Positions 6,631 through 16,362 of a stretch of DNA of 17,544 nt are shown one piece after another. This DNA is from JANWHF01 sp036276235 (lineage in GTDB: Bacteria; Planctomycetota; Phycisphaerae; Tepidisphaerales; Tepidisphaeraceae), in contig DATBDZ010000383.1 in NCBI GenBank assembly GCA_036276235.1, forward strand, positions 1-17,544. Direction: 5' to 3'. The position numbers and the translations under genes were made by a program. The notes under the pieces are model-generated. The model was not told where the DNA came from, did not search any database, and saw nothing but the letters and a program-made list of their open reading frames with translations. Every line of letters begins with the position of its first letter. The first letter of the stretch is position 1.

Positions 6631-7851
6631 ATGAAGCGTCGAACATTTTTGAAATCTCTGGTAGCGGCGTCTTGCGCAACATTGCTAAGACCGCAACCGA
6701 CGTTCGCCGCTTTACCCAAAGCGAAGATCACCAAAGTAACCGCTTATGCCCCGCCGAACCTCAACATCCTCTTTAATCAGAGCAACATCGTCGTCACCAT
6801 CGAAACAGATGCCGGCATTACGGGTATCGGTGAAGGCGGCGCACATGACACGCTAGAGCAATGCGCCGGGCGGTTGATTGGCCGTAATCCGTTTGATATC
6901 GAGCGGTGCTGGCAGGATATGTATCGCGCGTTTTTCTATCCGCCGGGCCGCGAGAAATTGCATGCGCTGGGCGCGCTCGATCTGGCGCTGTGGGATATCA
7001 AGGGCAAGGCGCTCAACGTCCCCGTATACGATCTGCTCGGCGGCATGAATCGCAATCATTGCGAATGCTACGTGACCGCGCCCCCCATCGGCTCCGGGCT
7101 CAAAGAACGGGCGCAGGCGGTCATCGGCGGCGGGTACCGCGCGTTTCGGCTCGACGCGGCAAGCGTGCGCGGCACCAATGTTTACAACACCCGCGAGCGC
7201 GTCCACAAGCTCTATCATGACTGCAAGGAGATTCGCGATGCCATTGGTCCCGATGCCGACTGGCTCATCGATTTCCACCAGCGTTTCGACTACCCCGACG
7301 CCCTGCGCGCCTGCAAGCTGCTTGAAGAGCTGGAGCCTTATCTGATCGAAGACCCGGTGAAGACCGATGCCTTCAACGAGGACATCCCCAAGCTGCGAAA
7401 GATGACGACCGCGCCGCTCGCCGCCGGCGAGGAATGGGGCAATCGCTACGACTTCAACAAGCTGGTCGAAAATCACGACCTCGACTACATCCGCGCGACG
7501 CTCCCCAACGTTGGCGGCATCACCGAGATGACCAAGATTATGGCCCTATGCGAGACGCACAATGTCGGCATTGTGCCGCATTTCACCGGGCCGATTTCAA
7601 CAGCCGCACTGGTTCACACGCTCGGACCCTACTCAGGCCCCGTGTTGTTTGAATACACCTTCGGCGGCCGCGAGATCGCATATCTCCCCGAATGCCTGAC
7701 GTTCAAAAACGGCAAGCTCTGGCCCAATGAGCGCGTCGGCTTGGGCGTAACGGTGGATTTCGAGAGGCTGAAAAAAATCGCCGAGTTCACTACGCCGATT
7801 ACCGATCGGGCCACCTATATCCGGCCGGACGGGTCGCAGACGAACTGGTAA
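6631..7851 (+). CDS. Tat-exported enolase-superfamily sugar-acid dehydratase (galactonate dehydratase-like)
   Basis: This 406-residue member of the mandelate racemase/muconate lactonizing group of the enolase superfamily probably dehydrates an aldonic acid to a 2-keto-3-deoxy acid. The capping domain is about residues 31-145. The barrel carries metal ligands D214 (IDFHQRF), E240 (IEDP) and E267 (AGEEW), with putative acid/base H216 and H317 (VPHFTG), and E341 (FEYTF). These six align with D183, H185, E209, E235, H285 and E310 of E. coli galactonate dehydratase at a constant offset of 31-32, which is strong support for that chemistry. The exact substrate is not determined. The leader MKRRTFLKSLVAASCATLL is Tat-like, suggesting folded export or membrane tethering, unlike cytosolic DgoD. 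The ribosome binding site GGAGG lies at 6622-6626. A large palindrome separates it from the upstream cluster, so expression may be partly independent. Confidence 0.9.
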   Translation: MKRRTFLKSLVAASCATLLRPQPTFAALPKAKITKVTAYAPPNLNILFNQSNIVVTIETDAGITGIGEGGAHDTLEQCAGRLIGRNPFDIERCWQDMYRAFFYPPGREKLHALGALDLALWDIKGKALNVPVYDLLGGMNRNHCECYVTAPPIGSGLKERAQAVIGGGYRAFRLDAASVRGTNVYNTRERVHKLYHDCKEIRDAIGPDADWLIDFHQRFDYPDALRACKLLEELEPYLIEDPVKTDAFNEDIPKLRKMTTAPLAAGEEWGNRYDFNKLVENHDLDYIRATLPNVGGITEMTKIMALCETHNVGIVPHFTGPISTAALVHTLGPYSGPVLFEYTFGGREIAYLPECLTFKNGKLWPNERVGLGVTVDFERLKKIAEFTTPITDRATYIRPDGSQTNW

Positions 7852-7879
7852 CCGCGCGTGTGACTCGCGCTGCTCAAAA

Positions 7880-7932
7880 CCCTCTCCCCTGACTTCGACG
7901 ATTCTCCGTCAAGCCGTACTCAGGGGAGAGGG
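7880..7932. repeat. CCCTCTCCCCTGA inverted repeat between convergent genes
   Basis: The 13-bp perfect arms are 7880-7892 and 7920-7932, with a loop of about 27 bases containing GACTTCGACGA and GTACTC. It is related to the elements at 3692 and 3807. It lies 29 bases after the dehydratase stop, in the gap facing the convergent prepilin gene. No T-run follows on either strand, so a terminator role is not supported. Confidence 0.8.
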
Positions 7933-8007
7933 CGAATGCACACCTCCTGCTTCGCGGGCGCAACTGCCTGTGACCATCAAGACACCGTCCACGAAGTGCG
8001 AGTGCGT

Positions 8008-8817
8008 TCAATTGAAATACAAGTCGCAATAAATCCGGCGATTGGTCATGTTCAGCATGAAGCTTCCATTCGTGTCAAACCCATATTGAGCCGGATCGCA
8101 TAACTCGACGTGCCCATCGGCGAAGCCCTGATTTCCCTTCTTGGTGTGCCGCCGGGTCATGATGTCATCTTCGTTGTTCGGCGGCGCGTAGAAGCCGCAC
8201 CCGTCGTTGGGCCATTCCTCTTCGAGGATGAGAATCTTCTGTGATGGATGCGAGACTTGCGATTCCTTCATTCCCTGCGGGACCGAGTAAGCGACCGCTC
8301 CGGCGGGGACGGCGCCGCCACTCGGGGGATCGACGGACCCGCGAAGCTGCGCGTTGAAGGAGTAAGTAAAATTGCGGTTGAAAGCGGCGTTGTCCTGAAA
8401 CGTTCCGCGCCGAACCGGGCGATATACATCCTCATCCGTTGGGCAGTTGAAAATCCGTTCGCGGTTGTAGCGCGAGGGCCCGACGTACGGCCAGAAATTG
8501 CCGTGCTCGTAGTCGTAGGCGCCGGGGTCGCTGATCATGAAGATCCCCATTCGGTCGTTGCCGGCCAGAGTGAGGTTCTCCACGCGCGGAGGGATCATAT
8601 AGGTCCCCTTGTTCGCGTCGACGTACATGCGCATGGCGGCGAAGATTTGCCGGATATTGCTCTGGCAGCGCACCGTGCGCGCCTGCTCGCGCACCTTGCT
8701 TAGCGCCGGCAGCAGAATCGAGATCAGCAGTGCAATGATGCCGATCACGACCAGCAGCTCCACCAAAGTGAAAGCCCGCCGGGCGCGTGCGCCCCTGGGT
8801 TGAAGTCCATCGGACAT
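8008..8817 (-). CDS. Prepilin-like H-X9-DG protein (type II secretion/pseudopilin N-terminus)
   Basis: This 269-residue protein carries a type IV prepilin methylation/cleavage site: basic RARR, then A15|FTLVE with E20 at position +5, then a hydrophobic helix to about residue 40. It would be cleaved by a prepilin peptidase and anchored in, or assembled from, the inner membrane. The C-terminal domain holds RRHTKKGNQGFADGHVELCD, the H-X9-DG motif (H224, D234, G235) typical of the large planctomycete/verrucomicrobial paralogous family. The residue before cleavage is Ala rather than the usual Gly. The start is well supported: GGAGG ends 6 bases upstream of the ATG (complement of 8824-8828). It is monocistronic, convergent with the dehydratase and divergent from the sensor kinase. 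No secretion or pilus assembly genes are nearby, so its specific role is unknown. Confidence 0.92.
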   Translation of the reverse strand: MSDGLQPRGARARRAFTLVELLVVIGIIALLISILLPALSKVREQARTVRCQSNIRQIFAAMRMYVDANKGTYMIPPRVENLTLAGNDRMGIFMISDPGAYDYEHGNFWPYVGPSRYNRERIFNCPTDEDVYRPVRRGTFQDNAAFNRNFTYSFNAQLRGSVDPPSGGAVPAGAVAYSVPQGMKESQVSHPSQKILILEEEWPNDGCGFYAPPNNEDDIMTRRHTKKGNQGFADGHVELCDPAQYGFDTNGSFMLNMTNRRIYCDLYFN

Positions 8818-8894
8818 GTAAAACCTCCAAAAGTGGACCAGCGGTTGACGCGGAGTGGGGATGGCGTCTGCCGGGTCCTGGACATGTTTGAAAG

Positions 8895-8930
8895 CCGCGG
8901 CGCCGGGCGAAGCCGCGCGGCGCGCCGCGG
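8895..8930 (-). promoter_or_regulatory. GC-rich hairpin in the prepilin 5' leader
   Basis: The arms CCGCGGCGC (8895-8903) and GCGCCGCGG (8922-8930) are perfect 9-bp complements, with further CG-rich pairing in the loop. It lies about 78 bases upstream of the prepilin start. If transcription begins upstream, it would form a very stable leader structure. A regulatory role is inference; GC-rich chance structure is possible. Confidence 0.35.
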
Positions 8931-9041
8931 TCGGACATGCTCAATTAAGCCTCAACCTCACAGGCCGGACAATCGGGGGGATTCCTGATTACGAAAGTAT
9001 GATTGACATTTGAAGTGCATCGTGGCTGTAGTGGCGGATGT

Positions 9042-9104
9042 GTAATGCGTGATGCGTAATGCATTCTCCTTCTTACGCATTACGAATCACGCATCACGCA
9101 TTAC
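9042..9104. repeat. GTAATGCGTGATGCG inverted repeat
   Basis: The arms 9042-9056 and 9090-9104 are perfect 15-bp reverse complements. The interior contains further partial copies (GCGTAATGC, TTACGCATTA), and a degenerate CGCGCATCGCGCATCACG follows. The simple internal periodicity (GTAATGCGTGATGCGTAATGC) resembles low-complexity intergenic repeats. An ORF of about 74 codons running through it in the plus direction is repeat-derived. Confidence 0.8.
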
Positions 9105-9132
9105 CCGCGCATCGCGCATCACGCCCCAGTAT

Positions 9133-9180
9133 AAAAAAACAGGCGAGGGGCGAGGCAATATCGCCTCGCGCACCTCGCCT
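9133..9180 (-). terminator. Intrinsic terminator on the minus strand
   Basis: Read on the minus strand, an 8-bp outer stem AGGCGAGG/CCTCGCCT and a 7-bp inner stem GCGAGGC/GCCTCGC with a 6-base loop are followed by one G and then seven T (the A-run at 9133-9139 on the plus strand). Only a small internal loop interrupts the 15 paired bases. This is a textbook Rho-independent terminator. It would stop transcripts moving left from 9181 upward, where no gene is annotated on that strand. Confidence 0.75.
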
Positions 9181-9381
9181 CCGGACGCGTTCTCCATGAC
9201 GGCCCCGGGGGTGTCAGCGTCGTGCGCCCAAGGGTCCATGATCCAACGTCGTCCGGACGTCTTCAGGTTGTGATGCGAATTTATATCCTTCGATTCACGG
9301 CGCGGGCATCGGGAGATTCCCTGATTCTGGTGGAGGGGCGATCGCAGTATTCTCCCATCACCGCGAAACTTGTGGCGTACA

Positions 9382-10959
9382 ATGTCTATTCACATGGAAG
9401 CCGACATAAAGGATGCTCTGAGGTCGGCGCTGCCGGTCGCTCGGCCGACACAAGACGAAGCCGAGCAAATCGGCCGGCCTCCCAGGGGACCGCGCGCATT
9501 GCCCGATTGGCGGATTTCCTATCCGGTGGCATTGGCGTCCACCTGCCTGTCGCTCGTCGTACACTTGACTTTGAAAAAATGGGGCCATGATTCCGGACCG
9601 TTTCTGTTTTTCGCGCCGGCGGTAATGTTCAGTGCGTGGTTCGGCGGCACGGGGCCGGGATTGTTTGCCACCGCGGTTGGCGCGATCGCCGCCGACTGGT
9701 TTATCCTTCCGCCCGCCGGAATGTTCTCGATCTTGCCCGAAGATGTCGCGAAGTTTGGCGTCTTTCTGGTGATCGGCGCGCAGATCAGTTGGCTGAGCGG
9801 CGCGCTTCATTCAGAGCGAATCCGCGCCCAGCGCGACGCCCTGCTCGCGCGCGAAGGGGAGCGGCTGCTGGCCAAGGCCCGCGCGGCTCTCCAGGTGGCG
9901 CATGATCATCTGGAGACCCGCGTGCAGGACCGCACCGCCGAGCTGGCCTTTCAAAAGACGCTTCTGGAAGCGCAGAGCAACGCATCCGTCGATGGCATTC
10001 TCGTCGTGTCCGAAAATGCGCGCGTCATCTATGCGAACCGGCGCATGGCGGAGCTGTGGGGTTTGCCGCCGCAGGCGTTTGGGCAAAATCTGGCGGACGT
10101 TCTTGGGGCAATGCGGGAGAAGCTGGCCGACCGACGAGCGCCGTTGCTCAGCCGATCAGAGGACGGCGCCGTGCCGGTGGATGCGGATGCGACCTCCAAT
10201 CTCGCGCTGCAGGATGGGCGAATTCTGGAATGCTACAGCGCGCCGGTGCGCAGCGCGGACGGAACCTCATACGGCAAGGTCTGGTTTTTTCGCGACATTA
10301 CCGAACGCCGCAAAGTCGCGCGGCAGATCATCGAGGCCGGCGAGCGCGAGCGGCAGCGCATCGGCCAGGATTTACATGATGACGTCTGCCAGCATCTGGC
10401 CGGCATCACCTGCCTCGGCCGCGTGCTGGAGCGGGAGCTGATCGACTGCAATCCCGCGCAGGCGGAGCGCGCCGGCCGCATCGTCGAGCTCATCGGCCAG
10501 GCGATTCATCGCGCGCGTTCGCTCTCGCACGGCTTGCAGCCGGTCGAATTTGAGAATGCCGGACTGGGGACAAGCCTTCGTGAACTGGCGGCGACGGTTG
10601 AATCGATGTTCGCGGTCCGCTGCCAGTTTCGCGGCGAATCCAGTGTGCCGCTCAACGACGCGATTGCGCCGATTCATCTGTACCGCATCGCCCAGGAAGC
10701 GATCAACAACGCGGTTCGCCACGGGAAGGCCGCCAACATCTACATCGATCTGTTTAACATCGAAGGGCGCGTGATTATGTCGATCGAAGATGATGGCGTC
10801 GGGATCGATCTGTCCGTGCCGCCGACTGGGCTGGGGCTGCGCACGATGCAAACGCGGGCGCGGATGATCGGCGGAACGCTGAATGTCGAGCGTGGCAACG
10901 AACGGGGAACGCTGGTGACCTGCCAACTGCCGCTGCACGAAGCTGGAGAACATCAATGA
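9382..10959 (+). CDS. Membrane sensor histidine kinase (DUF4118-like TM region, PAS, HisKA_3, HATPase_c)
   Basis: This 525-residue sensor kinase belongs to the NarX/UhpB-like group. Four hydrophobic segments at about 47-66, 73-90, 91-107 and 123-139 resemble the KdpD-type DUF4118 membrane module, including FGGTGPGLFATAVGAIAADWF. A coiled-coil linker (about 143-192) leads to a PAS domain (about 194-311, ending WFFRDITERRK). The dimerisation/phosphoacceptor box is ERQRIGQDLHDDVCQHL with H332. The ATPase domain shows an N-box (AQEAINNAVRHGKA), DDGVGI (470-475) and GLGLRTMQTRARMIGG. The ATG at 9382 is preferred over a TTG at 9370; the ATG at 9394 is also possible, as no ribosome binding site distinguishes them. 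It overlaps the response regulator gene by ATGA, so the two form a pair. The signal sensed is unknown. Confidence 0.92.
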   Translation: MSIHMEADIKDALRSALPVARPTQDEAEQIGRPPRGPRALPDWRISYPVALASTCLSLVVHLTLKKWGHDSGPFLFFAPAVMFSAWFGGTGPGLFATAVGAIAADWFILPPAGMFSILPEDVAKFGVFLVIGAQISWLSGALHSERIRAQRDALLAREGERLLAKARAALQVAHDHLETRVQDRTAELAFQKTLLEAQSNASVDGILVVSENARVIYANRRMAELWGLPPQAFGQNLADVLGAMREKLADRRAPLLSRSEDGAVPVDADATSNLALQDGRILECYSAPVRSADGTSYGKVWFFRDITERRKVARQIIEAGERERQRIGQDLHDDVCQHLAGITCLGRVLERELIDCNPAQAERAGRIVELIGQAIHRARSLSHGLQPVEFENAGLGTSLRELAATVESMFAVRCQFRGESSVPLNDAIAPIHLYRIAQEAINNAVRHGKAANIYIDLFNIEGRVIMSIEDDGVGIDLSVPPTGLGLRTMQTRARMIGGTLNVERGNERGTLVTCQLPLHEAGEHQ

Positions 10960-11633
10960 ACGCCGCCGCCAAAAGTTGTGAGCCTGTGACGAAGATTTCG
11001 ATCCTGCTGGTCGATGATCATTCGGTTTTTCGAGAGGGAATGTCGGGCATGATCAACCAGGAGCCGGACCTCCTCGTGCGCGGCGAAGCCGATGGCCTGC
11101 GCAGCGCGCTCGTCGAGCTTAAACGCCTGAAGCCGGATGTGGCTGTGGTTGACCTCTCCATCCGCGACGGCGATGGCCTGGAATTGATCAAGGAAATCCG
11201 CGCGCTTTCTCCGCAGACGCGGGTGCTCGTGCTTTCGATGTACGATGAAAAAGTATTCGCCGAGCGGACGCTTCGCGCCGGAGCGATGGGATATGTGATG
11301 AAGGTTGAGGCGGCAAACGCGGTCATCGCCGGCATCCGCGCCGTTCATCACGGCGAGATTTATCTCAGCCCGCGTATGCGCGCCGCCCGTGGTGGCACCG
11401 CGCCCTCGAGCCTTGGTGCCGGTCGCGGCAATCTCGAACGCCTCACCGATCGCGAGATGCAGGTCCTGCGCTGCGTCGGCCGCGGCTTAAGCACGCAGGA
11501 GATCGGCGATGAGCTGTTCATCAGCGGGAAAACCGTCGAAACCCACCGGGAACACATCAAGCACAAGCTCGGCCTCAACACCAGCGGCGAATTGCTGCGA
11601 TACGCCATCGAGCATAATCGGCTGCCGGAGTAG
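10956..11633 (+). CDS. NarL/FixJ-type response regulator (REC plus LuxR HTH)
   Basis: This 225-residue DNA-binding response regulator is the evident partner of the upstream kinase. The receiver domain (about 13-128) has the acidic pair D20/D21, phosphoacceptor D66 in VVDLSIRDGDG, switch S94 and K116. The LuxR-type helix-turn-helix (about 161-220) reads LTDREMQVL...IGDELFISGKTVETHREHIKHKLGL. Phosphorylation by the kinase's H332 should promote dimerisation and promoter binding. The start codon overlaps the kinase stop (ATGA), and GGAG lies at 10945-10948, supporting translational coupling. Targets cannot be deduced; the divergent prepilin gene and the kinase promoter itself are the nearest candidates. 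Confidence 0.95.
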   Translation: MNAAAKSCEPVTKISILLVDDHSVFREGMSGMINQEPDLLVRGEADGLRSALVELKRLKPDVAVVDLSIRDGDGLELIKEIRALSPQTRVLVLSMYDEKVFAERTLRAGAMGYVMKVEAANAVIAGIRAVHHGEIYLSPRMRAARGGTAPSSLGAGRGNLERLTDREMQVLRCVGRGLSTQEIGDELFISGKTVETHREHIKHKLGLNTSGELLRYAIEHNRLPE

Positions 11634-11675
11634 CGGTTGGTCGTTGACGGGCGAGCTTGCGTATGCGCACGATTC

Positions 11676-11811
11676 GTAGGTGGAAGTTTGTTTTCAATCC
11701 GCCCTTTTCGCAATCGTCATGCTGAGGTACTCCGAAGCATCTGCACGGATCAGCCAGATGCTTCGGAGTACCTCAGCATGACATCGCTCAAGATTCAAGT
11801 TTTCCACCTAC
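11676..11811. repeat. Nested palindromic repeat (copy 2 of the 28-bp arm family)
   Basis: The inner arms 11716-11743 and 11755-11782 are perfect 28-bp reverse complements around an 11-base loop, and match the arms of the element at 6525-6606 exactly. They are flanked by a second inverted pair, GTAGGTGGAA (11676-11685) and TTCCACCTAC (11802-11811). The composite lies between the convergent response regulator and DUF1501 genes. No T-tract follows either arm. Confidence 0.9.
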
Positions 11812-11887
11812 AAACTTGGCCCGCACCGGGCGAGCATTCTCGTCCGCGGCCACTGCGGCAAAATATTCCTGATCGTGTGGCAGATGG

Positions 11888-13321
11888 TCACGCCAGGATT
11901 TTGCGGACGACATTCCCGCTTACATCCGTCAGCCGGAAATCGCGGCCCTGGAATCGGTACGTCAGTTTTGTGTGATCGAAGCCGAGGCGTTCGAGAATCG
12001 TCGCGTGCAGATCGTGGACGTGAACTTTGTCGTCTACGACGTTGAAGCCGAAGTCGTCGGACTGGCCGATGGTGAGGCCGGGTTTCATGCCGCCGCCGGC
12101 CATCCAGACTGTGAAGCAGTTGGGATGATGATCGCGGCCATCGTTGCCGCCGCCTTGCACCATCGGCGTGCGCCCGAATTCGCCGCCCCAGATCACCAGC
12201 GTGTCGTCGAGCATTCCGCGCTGTTTGAGATCTTTCACCAGCGCTGCCGAGGCCTGATCGGTATCGCGGCAATTCTTGGTGATGTCTTTGGTGAGATTGC
12301 CGTGCTGGTCCCAGGCTTCGTGGAAGATTTGGACGAACCGCACGCCGCGCTCCGCGAGGCGGCGGGCCATCAGGCAACTGTTGGCGAACGACAGCTTCCC
12401 CGGCTCCGCGCCATACATATCGAGAATGTGCTTGGGTTCTGAGCTGATGTCCGTCAATTCCGGCGCGCTGGATTGCATGCGATACGCCATCTCATACGAG
12501 CTGATTCGCGTGGCGATTTCCGGATCGCCGACCGCGTCCAGATGCATCTGATTCAGATTACGAACTGCATTAAGTGAATCGCGCTGCATCGTGTCATCGA
12601 CGCCTTTGGGATTGGACAGATACACGACCGGATCGCCGACGCTGCGGAAAAGCACGCCCTGGTGCACCGACGGGAGAAATCCACTGCCCCAGTTGGAAGC
12701 GCCGCCGCTGGTCCCTTTGGTGCCGGTGCTGAAGACAACGAAAGCTGGCAGGTTGCTGTTCTCGCTGCCCAGACCATAGGTCGTCCACGCGCCCAAACTC
12801 GGACGGCCAAACTGCGTCGAGCCGGTGTTCATCAAGATCTGCGCGGGAGCATGATTGAACGCATCCGTGTACATCGACTTCACGATCGTGATGTCATCAA
12901 CGACCGTGGACAGGTGCGGCAAAAGATTAGTCAGCTCCGCGCCGCTTTCGCCATATCGCGCGAATTTAAACTTGGGACCAAGCAGCTTGGAATTCGGATT
13001 GATGAACGCGGCACGATATCCCTTGAGGAGCTCGGCCGGCGGAAGCTTCCCGTCCCATCTGGCAAGCTGCGGCTTGTTGTCGAACAACTCAAGATGACTG
13101 GGCGCGCCGGCCATAAAGAGATAGATGACGCGCTTAGCCCTGGCGGCAAACGGCGGCATTTTGGGCGCGAGCGGATTGAGGGGCGCGGCGGCGGAAACAC
13201 GGCTCGTGCCGAGCAAATCCGCGAGCGCCATCGCGCCAAGACCGACGCCGCATTGTTTGAAGAACCAACGGCGTGTGATTTGGCTGCGGTACTTATTGAA
13301 ACGGTGGTCTTCGTGGGTCAT
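11888..13321 (-). CDS. DUF1501 family protein with Tat-like leader
   Basis: This 477-residue second DUF1501 protein is the downstream partner of the DUF1549/DUF1553 gene on the same strand. The leader TRRWFFKQCGVGLGAMALADLL (16-37) has a twin-arginine-like motif, so Tat export is likely. Family landmarks are KRVIYLFMAGAPSHLELFDN (63-82), WDQH (337-340), GGEFGRTP (379-386), GRDHH (395-399) and VWMAGGG (405-411). I chose the ATG at 13321 (MTHEDHRF) because the alternative at 13348 adds MLLQLARYF and starts at the edge of an inverted repeat. Neither has a strong ribosome binding site. Compared with the copy at 2039, it lacks the repeat-derived N-terminal extension, which shows what an undisturbed member looks like. 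The enzymatic role is unknown. Confidence 0.92.
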   Translation of the reverse strand: MTHEDHRFNKYRSQITRRWFFKQCGVGLGAMALADLLGTSRVSAAAPLNPLAPKMPPFAARAKRVIYLFMAGAPSHLELFDNKPQLARWDGKLPPAELLKGYRAAFINPNSKLLGPKFKFARYGESGAELTNLLPHLSTVVDDITIVKSMYTDAFNHAPAQILMNTGSTQFGRPSLGAWTTYGLGSENSNLPAFVVFSTGTKGTSGGASNWGSGFLPSVHQGVLFRSVGDPVVYLSNPKGVDDTMQRDSLNAVRNLNQMHLDAVGDPEIATRISSYEMAYRMQSSAPELTDISSEPKHILDMYGAEPGKLSFANSCLMARRLAERGVRFVQIFHEAWDQHGNLTKDITKNCRDTDQASAALVKDLKQRGMLDDTLVIWGGEFGRTPMVQGGGNDGRDHHPNCFTVWMAGGGMKPGLTIGQSDDFGFNVVDDKVHVHDLHATILERLGFDHTKLTYRFQGRDFRLTDVSGNVVRKILA

Positions 13322-13349
13322 GAAGTATCTCGCAAGTTGCAGCAACATT

Positions 13350-13415
13350 GGCGGGCAGTGCCCGCCCTACAGCGGTGTCTCTTTGCGGCGTTGCGTAGGG
13401 CGGGCACTGCCCGCC
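13350..13415. repeat. BIME-like pair of inverted GTAG-headed REP hairpins
   Basis: The arms 13350-13370 and 13395-13415 are perfect 21-bp reverse complements with a 24-base spacer. Each arm, read 5'-3' on its own strand, is GTAG followed by GGCGGGC-ACT-GCCCGCC, itself a 7-bp hairpin. A conserved GTAG ahead of a hairpin is the hallmark of REP sequences handled by TnpA_REP (RAYT) proteins. It lies between the two genes of the second PSD1/DUF1501 pair, immediately upstream of the longer possible DUF1501 start. Confidence 0.85.
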
Positions 13416-13422
13416 GATCGTG

Positions 13423-16293
<2,871 letters not shown>

Positions 16294-16362
16294 GATGTGT
16301 CCGATACGCCTATCAATACCGATGCTGTAGCCAATCCGTTCGCGGGAATTTACCCTTTTATC
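16294..16362. promoter_or_regulatory. Short divergent intergenic region
   Basis: These 69 bases separate the leftward DUF1549/DUF1553 gene and the rightward mtnA, so promoters for both should lie here or inside the neighbouring 5' ends. I see no clear -35/-10 pair. An in-frame GTG at 16297 would extend MtnA by 22 residues, but those residues are not typical of the family. Confidence 0.35.

Larger units (their letters stand above)
8818..9381. other. Divergent 564-bp intergenic region
   Basis: This gap separates the leftward prepilin gene from the rightward sensor kinase. It holds, in order, a GC-rich hairpin in the presumed prepilin leader (8895-8930), an inverted repeat of GTAATGCGTGATGCG (9042-9104), a strong minus-strand terminator (9133-9180) and a 10-bp palindrome CGTCCGGACG (9250-9259). 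The heptamer GGACATG occurs three times on the plus strand (8812, 8880, 8933), the first including the prepilin start codon. I could not assign a convincing promoter on either strand, and short ORFs here look spurious. Confidence 0.6.

Noticed and set aside
6425..6634. 69-codon ORF between the propeller and dehydratase genes
   Set aside because: Its sequence is the translation of the AGTTGTC tandem repeat and the 33-bp palindrome, so coding is unlikely.
7880..7932. Hairpin after the dehydratase as a bidirectional terminator
   Set aside because: The stem is strong but neither strand has a following T-run, and the same element occurs in non-terminating contexts such as upstream of the transporter.
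9003..9031. TTGACA at 9003-9008 as a sigma-70 -35 box for the kinase gene
   Set aside because: At 17 bases spacing the -10 position reads CTGTAG, a poor match, and the gene starts over 350 bases downstream past repeats.
9049..9590. Two overlapping plus-strand ORFs (74 and 122 codons) upstream of and into the kinase gene
   Set aside because: The first is translated from the GTAATGCGTGATGCG repeat and terminator stem; the second runs out of frame into the kinase gene. Neither has a ribosome binding site or recognisable motif.
16297..16362. GTG start extending MtnA by 22 residues
   Set aside because: The added residues do not resemble the family, and with the ATG at 16363 the catalytic Cys and Asp fall at positions 160 and 240 as in the characterised enzyme.
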